From Clostridiales bacterium (GTDB lineage Bacteria; Bacillota_A; Clostridia; Oscillospirales; Oscillospiraceae): 5,824 bases of DNA. The notes beneath the pieces are model-generated. The model saw nothing but the letters and a program-made list of their open reading frames with translations. It ran no database searches and was not told where the DNA came from. The DNA lies in assembly GCA_019417795.1 (NCBI GenBank), contig DXUR01000194.1, positions 1 through 5,824 on the forward strand, written 5' to 3'. Made by a program: the position numbers and the translations under genes. Below, piece after piece: positions 1 to 5,186 of this stretch. Each line of letters opens with the position of its first letter. Within the stretch, counting starts at the first letter, position 1.

Positions 1-198
1 TTCCCCGTACCGCACCAGCATGGGGCGGTTCAATCTCATTTCTGCCCGGAGGGCCTCCACCTTTTCCGGCGTGGCCTGCGTCCCCAGCAGGGTGGCGGCA
101 GGGTCTCCGGAGATCATATCAAAAGCCGCGAACGTCAGAAGGGAGACGACGAGCATGGTGACAAGCAGCGTCAGAATTTTCCGCGCCGTGTATCGCAT
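1..198 (-). CDS. ABC transporter permease, DppB/OppB type, N-terminal part (cut by left edge)
   Basis: This is the first 66 codons of an inner-membrane permease of the dipeptide/oligopeptide/nickel ABC importer family. It begins MRYTARKILTLLVTMLVVSL: a basic N-terminus, then a hydrophobic helix at about residues 8-28. Next come ISGDPAATLLG (29-39), the family's typical GDPA..LLG stretch just after the first helix, and LRAEMRLNRPMLVRYGE (50-66), matching the usual L-R-x-x-L-x-L-x-x-P-x-x-x-x-Y segment. The ATG at 196-198 is preferred because a GGGAG ribosome site ends 9 bases upstream; an in-frame ATG at 205-207 directly abuts that site and is too close. The gene starts 53 bases after the stop of the solute-binding protein gene on the same strand, so the two are almost certainly one operon. 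It would pair with a DppC-type permease and ATPases to the left, outside the window. Substrate cannot be told from this fragment. Confidence 0.88.
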   Translation of the reverse strand, partial: MRYTARKILTLLVTMLVVSLLTFAAFDMISGDPAATLLGTQATPEKVEALRAEMRLNRPMLVRYGE

Positions 199-222
199 GA
201 CTGTCATCTCCCTTCCGGGTCA

Positions 223-241
223 GCGGCGTCAAAACGTCCGC
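223..241 (-). other. Small intercistronic hairpin between binding protein and permease genes
   Basis: On the minus strand this reads GCGG, a bulged A, CGT, loop TTTG, ACG, CCGC: seven base pairs with one bulge. It starts 11 bases after the binding-protein stop codon and no U-tract follows. A hairpin in this position often protects the upstream message and helps a binding protein be made in excess over its permease. That role is inferred from position only, and the stem is modest. Confidence 0.3.
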
Positions 242-251
242 TGTTCATCAC

Positions 252-1823
252 TTATTTCGTATAGTGGATAGTGGAAAGATCCAGAACATAGATGGGGTAG
301 AAGGAGGGGCCCTCAAGACCATCCCGCACTGCCACGAAGTCAGCCATATCCTGAATATAGACGTTGGCAGCGTTTTCCGCCAGATTCTTTTCCATTGCTC
401 TGTAAAGGGCGGTCTGCTCCCCATCGTCATAGCAGGCCTGAGCCTGGGCGAACAGAGCGTCATAGTCCGCGTTGTTGTAGTTGATAAAGTCGCGGCTGGC
501 GGTAGAGACGAACCGCTCCAGCATGGCCCGTGCGGTCATGTTGGAAGCGTCCACGCCCACCACAGTGGACTGGAACTGCCGGTTGGAATAGGTGTCCTGC
601 ACCCAGCTCTCCCAAGTGACGGGCTGAATGGTGGCATTGATGCCCACAGCCTTCAGCTGCTCCACGATGACCTGTGCGGTATCCATGTGAGACTGGTAGT
701 TGCTGGGGACGGTGATGGTCATATCGAAGCCGTTGGGATAACCGGCCTCCGTCAGCAGCTCCTTGGCCTTTTCGGTGTTATAAGTATAGTAGTTGGTCAG
801 CTCGTCGTCAAAATACTTGCTGAAAGCGGGGTACATGCTGGAGCCCAGCAGGGTGCCGTAACCGTCGAAGGCCAGATCCAGGATCTGCTGACGGTCAATG
901 GCGTAGCAGAGAGCTTGCCGCACCCGCACATCGTCAAAGGGCTTCTCGGCGTTGTTGAGGTACAGGGCCTGCACCAGATTCATGGTGCCTTCCTCCACAT
1001 GGAAACCGTCGCCAAGCTGCTGGATCTGGTTGGTGGTCAGATGGGCAAATACATCCACAGCGCCGCTCTGGAGGCTGAGAAGGATGCTGTCGGCATTCTC
1101 AATGATCTTATAGGTGACCTTGGTCAGGTCGGGCTTCTCGCCCCAGTAATCATCAAACCGCTCCAGCACCACGGACTCCTGAGCTGTCCGGGAAACGAAC
1201 TTGAACGGGCCGGTGCCCACGGGGGCGGTATCCTGCTCCGTGTAGTCCTTGGGCAGCACAGCGGTGGTCAGGTAAGAAGCAAACTCATTGTTGGGCTCCT
1301 GCAGCTGGAAGCAGACGGTGTCATCCCCCTCCTGATACATCTCCACGTTGGCAAAAGCCGCCACCTGAATAATATCTGCCGGAGCATTGGCATCGCCGCA
1401 GCGCTGGTAGGACCAAATCACGTCCTCCGGCGTCACCTCCTGGCCGTTGTGGAACTTCACACCGGCGCGGAGCTTAAAGGTATACAGCAGATGGTCTTCG
1501 GAAACGGTATAGCTCTCTGCCACAGCGGGATTCAGGTTGCCGCTGGCGTCGGGCTTCAAAAGTCCTTCAAATACGTTGAACATAACCTCACGAGTTCCTG
1601 CCTTCACGGTTTTGTGAGGGTCAAGACTGCTGTCCAGGTCCTGGGCGATGCCCACGTTCAGTTCGCCGGCCGCAGCGCGGGCCGCGGGGCCTTCCGTCTG
1701 GGTGTTCGCGGTGCTCTGGTCCGTAGTTCCGGTCGTCCCGTTCTGGCTGCCGCCTCCGCATCCGCTGAGTACGGCGCTCAGGAGGCAGACCGCCGCCAAA
1801 AGCGTCAGGATTCTCTTCTTCAT
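252..1823 (-). CDS. ABC transporter solute-binding lipoprotein, peptide/nickel family 5 (DppA/OppA-like)
   Basis: This is an extracellular lipid-anchored receptor of 523 residues that captures substrate, probably peptides, and delivers it to the permease encoded next. The signal peptide MKKRILTLLAAVCLLSAVLSGC ends in a lipobox, L19-S20-G21-C22, with C22 as the lipidated cysteine. A flexible Gly/Ser/Thr/Gln linker follows to about residue 55. The family-5 signature region is at about 102-141 (AESYTVSEDHLLYTFKLRAG, then VKFHNGQEVTPEDVIWSYQR). Other family hallmarks are GTGPFKFV (203-210) and FDDVRVRQALCYAIDRQQI (296-314). Length is normal for the family. The start is the ATG at 1821-1823, 8 bases after an AAAAGGAG site; the in-frame TTG six bases upstream is only 2 bases from GGAG and is rejected. 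A promoter at 2016-2044 and a structured leader of about 185 bases precede it. Ligand specificity (di-/oligopeptide, nickel, other) is not determinable by eye. Confidence 0.95.
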   Translation of the reverse strand: MKKRILTLLAAVCLLSAVLSGCGGGSQNGTTGTTDQSTANTQTEGPAARAAAGELNVGIAQDLDSSLDPHKTVKAGTREVMFNVFEGLLKPDASGNLNPAVAESYTVSEDHLLYTFKLRAGVKFHNGQEVTPEDVIWSYQRCGDANAPADIIQVAAFANVEMYQEGDDTVCFQLQEPNNEFASYLTTAVLPKDYTEQDTAPVGTGPFKFVSRTAQESVVLERFDDYWGEKPDLTKVTYKIIENADSILLSLQSGAVDVFAHLTTNQIQQLGDGFHVEEGTMNLVQALYLNNAEKPFDDVRVRQALCYAIDRQQILDLAFDGYGTLLGSSMYPAFSKYFDDELTNYYTYNTEKAKELLTEAGYPNGFDMTITVPSNYQSHMDTAQVIVEQLKAVGINATIQPVTWESWVQDTYSNRQFQSTVVGVDASNMTARAMLERFVSTASRDFINYNNADYDALFAQAQACYDDGEQTALYRAMEKNLAENAANVYIQDMADFVAVRDGLEGPSFYPIYVLDLSTIHYTK

Positions 1824-1844
1824 ATGCAATTCTCCTTTTTATAT

Positions 1845-1937
1845 CACTGCTCCGGGGAGTCAGTGTATTCGCGGAGCGGTTTTCTCCGTTCCGCAAATTC
1901 CCAGTTCCCTTGCGGGTACTGAAAATCCATGAGGGAA
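1845..1937 (-). promoter_or_regulatory. Structured 5' leader of the binding-protein operon (three consecutive hairpins)
   Basis: Three inverted repeats lie one after another in the leader. In minus-strand order: TTCCCT/AGGGAA (1932-1937 with 1905-1910, 21-base loop); GCGGAACGG/CCGCTCCGC (1886-1894 with 1871-1879, AGAAAA loop, one mismatch); and CACTG/CAGTG extended by CTC/GAG around a CCCG loop with one bulged A (1845-1865). The last ends 9 bases before the GGAG ribosome site at 1832-1835. I do not recognise a known riboswitch or T-box. A cis-acting control element is possible, but ordinary mRNA structure is not excluded. Confidence 0.35.
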
Positions 1938-1956
1938 TATGCGGTGGCCGATCCGC

Positions 1957-2015
1957 AAAAACAGCCCTGGGACACATCGTTTGTTATTTTTCTAACGATA
2001 TGTCCGCAAGGCTGT
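1957..2015 (-). terminator. Likely intrinsic terminator of the AI-2E gene, abutting the next promoter
   Basis: On the minus strand the outer arms ACAGCC (2010-2015) and GGCTGT (1961-1966) enclose a 12-bp stem, GGACATATCGTT (1994-2005) with AACGATGTGTCC (1970-1981), around a 12-base loop. A run of five U (1957-1961) follows at once. The 12-bp stem has one U-G pair when transcribed from the minus strand but an A-C mismatch from the plus strand, so it fits a minus-strand RNA. It begins 36 bases after the AI-2E stop codon. The -10 box of the downstream promoter (2016-2021) touches its 5' arm, so it could also act as a 5' stem-loop of the next transcript. Confidence 0.6.
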
Positions 2016-2044
2016 ATTGTACAGGATACTGCGGCTGATTGCAA
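2016..2044 (-). promoter_or_regulatory. Sigma-70-type promoter for the solute-binding protein operon
   Basis: On the minus strand there is TTGCAA (2039-2044), a 17-base spacer and TACAAT (2016-2021), matching the consensus at 4/6 and 5/6 positions with ideal spacing. Transcription would start near 2009, giving a leader of about 185 bases before the ATG at 1823. The -35 lies just past the stop codon of the AI-2E gene (2052-2054), so the transporter operon appears to have its own promoter. Confidence 0.6.
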
Positions 2045-2051
2045 GCCTTTT

Positions 2052-3299
2052 TTACAAGTTTTCCGACGTTTTCTCCGGTTTTTCAGGCTCGGTTTCCTGC
2101 TCCGGCAGCGGAGCGGTGTAATGCTCCGTTTCCACGGGGAGATCCTTTTCCGCCAGACGCCGGTCCACCAGGAACGCCACCAGACTGTACAGGCAGGCGC
2201 ATACCGGCACGCCGAAGAACATACCCGCCACGCCGAAAAAGCTGCCGCCCACCAGAATGGCAATGATGACCCACAGGCTGGAAAGGCCCGTGCTCTCTCC
2301 CAGGATCTTGGGGCCGATCACGTTGCCGTCCAGCTGCTGGAGAGCCAGCACGAACAGCAGGAAATACAGAGACTGAATGGGGTTGACCAGCAGAATCAGG
2401 AAGAAGCTGGGGATTGCCCCCAGGAAGGGGCCGAAGAAAGGAATGACATTGGTGACGCCCACAAAAACGGACACCAGCGGCGTATACGGCATATCCAGCA
2501 GTGAGCAGCCGATGAAGCACAGCACGCCAATGATGAGGGAATCCAGCAGCTTGCCCCGGACAAAGCCGGAGAAGATGCGGTCGACCTTGGCGCTGCCCCG
2601 AAAGACCCAGTAGACCGCTTCCTCAGAAAACAGGCTGTAAGCCAGCTTTCTGGCATGGGCGGCACAGCGCTCCTTGGTAGCCATGAAGTACACAGAGACG
2701 ATCATGCCCACCAGCAGGTTCTTCAAGAACACCAGCGTACTGAGCACACCGCCGGAGACGGCGATCATCAGCATCTGCGTCCGGGTAAAGACCTGATTTT
2801 TCAGCCACTCCGTTGCGGACTCGTAGAACTTATCCATCTGGCCGGCTACCCAAACCTCCACGGTGGGGTTGCTCTCCAGCAGATGCTCCACCCAGCCGCT
2901 GATGGTATTATAGTAGCCTTCCACGCTGGAAATCAACTGCACCACGCTCCGATACAGCTGCGGGATCAGCACATGGCCCAGCAGATAGCAGAGCAGGCCG
3001 ATGATGGCCCAGGTCACCACCAGACTGACAGCCCGGGCGCTCCGGGAGGTCATGCGCCCCTCTGCGTGGGCCTTTTTCATCTGTTCCGGAAAAAACAGGT
3101 TTTCAATAAAGTCGATGACCGGCGCCAGCAGGTACGCCAGTACCGCGCCGATCAGAACCGGCTGCAGTGCTTTCAGCAGTTGACCGCCGAAGGATGGCAG
3201 TACCCGGCGACCAAAGAGGGTATCGTAAAAAAGCAGGATCGCGCCCACGGTCAAAAAGAGGGCAAGTCCCCACCGCACCGCGCTGTCTTTTTTCTTCAT
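2052..3299 (-). CDS. AI-2E family transporter (TqsA/YdiK/PerM-like membrane protein)
   Basis: This 415-residue integral membrane protein belongs to the AI-2E transporter superfamily, named for autoinducer-2 exporters. Most members have unproven or other substrates and some act in ion or antiporter transport, so the cargo is unknown. Hydrophobic segments lie at about 10-28, 43-67, 88-112, 180-205, 250-270, 274-306, 311-322 and 342-378. A soluble amphipathic region at about 113-178 separates the first three helices from the rest, as in the family. Hallmarks are GVTNVIPFFGPFLGAIPSFF (281-300) and LDGNVIGPKILGESTGLSSL (323-342), followed by a Gly-rich helix ending FFGVPV (361-366). The C-terminal tail (about 383-415) is rich in Glu, Pro and Lys and is probably cytosolic. 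The start ATG (3297-3299) has GGAGG 7 bases upstream. It has its own divergent promoter and is probably monocistronic, since a terminator-like hairpin follows its stop. It need not be functionally linked to the ABC transporter downstream. Confidence 0.92.
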   Translation of the reverse strand: MKKKDSAVRWGLALFLTVGAILLFYDTLFGRRVLPSFGGQLLKALQPVLIGAVLAYLLAPVIDFIENLFFPEQMKKAHAEGRMTSRSARAVSLVVTWAIIGLLCYLLGHVLIPQLYRSVVQLISSVEGYYNTISGWVEHLLESNPTVEVWVAGQMDKFYESATEWLKNQVFTRTQMLMIAVSGGVLSTLVFLKNLLVGMIVSVYFMATKERCAAHARKLAYSLFSEEAVYWVFRGSAKVDRIFSGFVRGKLLDSLIIGVLCFIGCSLLDMPYTPLVSVFVGVTNVIPFFGPFLGAIPSFFLILLVNPIQSLYFLLFVLALQQLDGNVIGPKILGESTGLSSLWVIIAILVGGSFFGVAGMFFGVPVCACLYSLVAFLVDRRLAEKDLPVETEHYTAPLPEQETEPEKPEKTSENL

Positions 3300-3369
3300 C
3301 CAACCGCCTCCTGCCGACAGGGTCCGCCCGCCTGCGGCAGACTTCTCCCGAAACCTTTATACAAACTTT

Positions 3370-3398
3370 ATTCTACACGTCGCCCGGGGGAATTGCAA
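3370..3398 (-). promoter_or_regulatory. Promoter of the AI-2E family gene (leftward half of a divergent pair)
   Basis: On the minus strand there is TTGCAA (3393-3398), a spacer of exactly 17 bases and TAGAAT (3370-3375), matching the consensus at 4/6 and 5/6. Transcription would begin near 3363, leaving a leader of about 64 bases before the ATG at 3299. The -35 hexamer is its own reverse complement and is shared with the rightward promoter. Confidence 0.55.
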
Positions 3399-3421
3399 TC
3401 CTCAATTCCCCATGCTATACT
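3393..3421 (+). promoter_or_regulatory. Promoter of the lipid kinase-Nudix operon (rightward half of a divergent pair)
   Basis: On the plus strand there is TTGCAA (3393-3398), a spacer of exactly 17 bases and TATACT (3416-3421), matching the consensus at 4/6 and 5/6. Transcription would begin near 3428, about 40 bases before the kinase ATG. A perfect TATAAT at 3444-3449 is also present, but it lacks a good -35 and would leave a leader of only about 13 bases, so it is the weaker candidate. Confidence 0.55.
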
Positions 3422-3424
3422 ACT

Positions 3425-3439
3425 TTAACCGTCTGTTAA
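3425..3439. promoter_or_regulatory. Inverted repeat overlapping the predicted kinase transcription start (possible operator)
   Basis: TTAAC (3425-3429) and GTTAA (3435-3439) are perfect inverted 5-base arms around CGTCT. The repeat sits just downstream of the TATACT -10 box and covers the predicted start point, a usual place for a repressor site. The arms are short and AT-rich, so chance is a real alternative and no regulator is identified. Confidence 0.25.
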
Positions 3440-3468
3440 CATTTATAATCATTTTCGGAGGCATGGAC

Positions 3469-4359
3469 ATGGAACCCCAAAAGAAGCTCCTGATGATCGT
3501 CAATCCCCGGGCGGGACGTAGCAAGCCCCGGGGGCCGTTATATGACGCGGCTGCCGCCCTGTGCGATGCCGGATATCTGCTCCGTATCCGCCGCACCACC
3601 GCCGCCGGGGACGCAGCCCGCATTGCCGCCCAAGAGGGCGGAGATTATGACACTGTGGTGGCCGTGGGTGGCGACGGCACCCTCAACGAGGTCATCTCCG
3701 GCATCCAAACGCTTAAAACTCCCCCGGCGGTGGGTTATCTGCCTCAGGGGAGCACCAATGATTTTGCCGCCAGCCTGGAGATCCCCTCAGATCCCGTTCA
3801 GGCGGCGGAGGCCATCGTCCGTGGTCAGCGCCGTCAACTTGACATCGGCCGCTTCGGTGAGCGTATTTTCGTATATGTAGCCTCCTTCGGAGCCTTCACC
3901 CGGACATCCTACACCGCCTCTCAGGATGTGAAAAATGCTCTGGGCCACTTCGGCTATCTGCTGGAAAGCCTCCGGGATCTGGATACGCTGCGCCCCTATA
4001 AGGTCCGCATCACCGCTGATGGGGAGACACTGGACGGTGAATACCTGTTCGGCGCCGTTGCCAACTCCACCTCCATCGCCGGTATGATGAAGCTGGGGCG
4101 GGAGGAAGTCATTCTGGATGACGGCCTCTTTGAGCTGCTGCTGGTGCCCCACCCCCAAAATGCAGCGGAGCTGCAAAATCTGATCTGGGCCTTGCTGAAT
4201 CAGCAGTATAACAGCGGCGGTCTCATTTTCCGACATGTGTCGGCCCTTCACGTGGAAACGGACGAGGATCTGCCCTGGTCCCTGGACGGAGAGTACGAAC
4301 CCAGCCAGCCGACGGTGGACATCACCAACTGTCAGCGGGCTTTGACGATGCTGCTATGA
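3469..4359 (+). CDS. Diacylglycerol kinase family lipid kinase (YegS/DgkB/BmrU-like)
   Basis: This 296-residue ATP-dependent lipid kinase probably phosphorylates diacylglycerol or a related lipid at the inner face of the membrane and returns it to phosphatidate for phospholipid synthesis. The exact substrate is not readable. The nucleotide-binding fold opens with MIVNPRAGR (9-17). The family's GGDGT motif is at 67-71, followed by LNEVISGI. LPQGSTNDFA (91-100) is the second conserved loop. The C-terminal beta domain carries LDDGLFELLLV (216-226) and SLDGEY (271-276); D217/D218 and E275 are the likely acidic catalytic and metal-linked residues by family position. Length is typical. The start is the ATG at 3469-3471, 7 bases after GGAGG (3457-3461); an in-frame ATG at 3463 is 1 base from that site and too close, and one at 3412 precedes the predicted transcription start. 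Its TGA overlaps the ATG of the Nudix gene, so translation is probably coupled. Confidence 0.93.
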   Translation: MEPQKKLLMIVNPRAGRSKPRGPLYDAAAALCDAGYLLRIRRTTAAGDAARIAAQEGGDYDTVVAVGGDGTLNEVISGIQTLKTPPAVGYLPQGSTNDFAASLEIPSDPVQAAEAIVRGQRRQLDIGRFGERIFVYVASFGAFTRTSYTASQDVKNALGHFGYLLESLRDLDTLRPYKVRITADGETLDGEYLFGAVANSTSIAGMMKLGREEVILDDGLFELLLVPHPQNAAELQNLIWALLNQQYNSGGLIFRHVSALHVETDEDLPWSLDGEYEPSQPTVDITNCQRALTMLL

Positions 4360-4967
4360 GAGAAGAATTGACAAATCTGCGCCGGTTTTACGGAGATCAT
4401 GTTCCCACGTTGCTGGAAGCCCGGCACGAATATGCTGTTTTATGTCCTCTGGTGGAGCGTCCGGATGGACTGCACCTGTTGTTTGAGGTCCGGTCTGCCG
4501 GGGTCAGTCAAAGCGGAGAGACCTGCTTTCCCGGCGGGCAGATGGACCCGGGAGAGACCCCGGCAGACTGCGCCCTCCGGGAGACGGAGGAGGAATTGTC
4601 TATCCCCCGCGCCGAGATTCGGCTTCTGGGCCAAGGGGACTTTATCTGCAATCAGCGGGGCTTTCTTCTGCGGCCGCTGCCGGGGCTGGTATCCCCTGCC
4701 GGTCTCGCCACCCTGCGTCCCGCCCCCGCTGAGGTAGCGGAGGTGTTCACTGTGCCGGTGGAATTTTTCAGGACCACCCTGCCCCAGCCATGCGCCTATG
4801 ACCTGATCCCCCGTGTCCCGGAGTCTTTCCCCTATGAAGCGGTTGGGATCCCCCGGGATTACCCTTGGAACCGCGGCAAGGTAGAGGTCCCGGTGTGGCT
4901 CTACGGGGGCCACGCCATCTGGGGCATGACCGCCCGGATCGTGCGGGATCTGGTTTCCCATTTGTAA
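4356..4967 (+). CDS. Nudix hydrolase, CoA pyrophosphatase type (NudL/YeaB-like)
   Basis: This 203-residue hydrolase of the Nudix superfamily is most like the CoA pyrophosphatases that cut CoA to 3',5'-ADP and phosphopantetheine, using Mg/Mn. The Nudix box spans G61 to I83: G61-x5-E67-x7-R75-E76-T-E-E79-E80-L-S82-I. The metal-binding glutamates E76, E79 and E80 are all present, but the usual glycine near the end of the box is serine (S82). Just before it, LLFEVRSAGVSQSGETCFPG (41-60) plus G61 aligns with the CoA-specific LL...G...FPGG motif, with V50 where an arginine is often found. The C-terminal WLYGGHAIWGMTARIV (181-196) is also typical of this subfamily. The ATG overlaps the lipid kinase stop as ATGA, so no separate ribosome site is needed. 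An intrinsic terminator follows directly after the stop. Family assignment is firm; CoA as substrate is likely but not certain. Confidence 0.9.
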   Translation: MREELTNLRRFYGDHVPTLLEARHEYAVLCPLVERPDGLHLLFEVRSAGVSQSGETCFPGGQMDPGETPADCALRETEEELSIPRAEIRLLGQGDFICNQRGFLLRPLPGLVSPAGLATLRPAPAEVAEVFTVPVEFFRTTLPQPCAYDLIPRVPESFPYEAVGIPRDYPWNRGKVEVPVWLYGGHAIWGMTARIVRDLVSHL

Positions 4968-5005
4968 AAAAAGCGTCTGAAAGTTCTCACTTTCGGGCGC
5001 TTTTT
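4966..5005 (+). terminator. Intrinsic terminator of the lipid kinase-Nudix operon
   Basis: GCGTCTGAAAGT (4973-4984) pairs with ACTTTCGGGCGC (4989-5000) around a TCTC loop: a 12-bp stem with two U-G pairs in plus-strand RNA, followed by five U (5001-5005). Seven A residues precede the stem and overlap the Nudix stop codon. The U-G pairs become mismatches on the opposite strand, so the element is best suited to rightward transcription. Confidence 0.88.
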
Positions 5006-5108
5006 CCCTGTCCATGTGTATATCATGCGCCAAATCCCTATATTTTCCACAAAAAAAGGCGCCGTCTTTTCGGAAAAACAGAGATTTTTTACTTTTTTCG
5101 TATATTCT

Positions 5109-5138
5109 CTGACATTTTTGCCAAAATAATGTTAGAAT
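5109..5138 (+). promoter_or_regulatory. Promoter of the CarD-family gene, with A/T-tracts upstream
   Basis: CTGACA (5109-5114, 5/6 to consensus), an 18-base spacer and TAGAAT (5133-5138, 5/6) predict a start near 5145 and a leader of about 40 bases. Two T6 runs (5085-5090 and 5093-5098) lie just upstream, where an AT-rich UP element would bind the polymerase alpha subunits. The rest of the gap, 5006-5108, shows only AT-rich sequence and a GGCGCC palindrome (5058-5063); I see no gene in it. Confidence 0.5.
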
Positions 5139-5186
5139 GGTTATGAATCCGAAATCTTTGCAATTTTTGGAAAGGAGGCACTTCCC

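Noticed and set aside
1824..1829. In-frame TTG as start of the binding protein
   Set aside because: Only 2 bases separate it from GGAG. The ATG at 1823 has 8-base spacing and gives a normal lipoprotein signal peptide beginning MKKR.
264..1922. 552-residue plus-strand open frame opposite the solute-binding protein gene
   Set aside because: It mirrors a certain gene on the other strand, shows no domain or signal, has no ribosome site, and is of the type created by GC-rich third-position bias in the true gene.
2655..3428. 257-residue plus-strand open frame opposite the AI-2E gene
   Set aside because: It is a shadow of the membrane protein gene: His- and Gln-rich antisense translation, no ribosome site, and it crosses the divergent promoter region.
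3412..3468. Upstream ATG that would add 19 residues (MLYYFNRLLTFIIIFGG...) to the lipid kinase, suggesting a membrane anchor
   Set aside because: The hydrophobic stretch is translated from the -10 box, the inverted repeat and the GGAGG site. The ATG lies upstream of the predicted transcription start and has no ribosome site, while the ATG at 3469 has ideal spacing.
5158..5163. TTGCAA upstream of the CarD-family gene as another -35 element
   Set aside because: There is no -10 box 16-18 bases downstream on the plus strand, since that position is the ribosome site and start codon; on the minus strand there is no gene to serve.
5006..5186. Search for a small RNA gene, tRNA or riboswitch in the gap before the CarD-family gene
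   Set aside because: Apart from the promoter and A/T-tracts there is only a GGCGCC palindrome and a 3-bp hairpin; nothing resembles a known RNA family.
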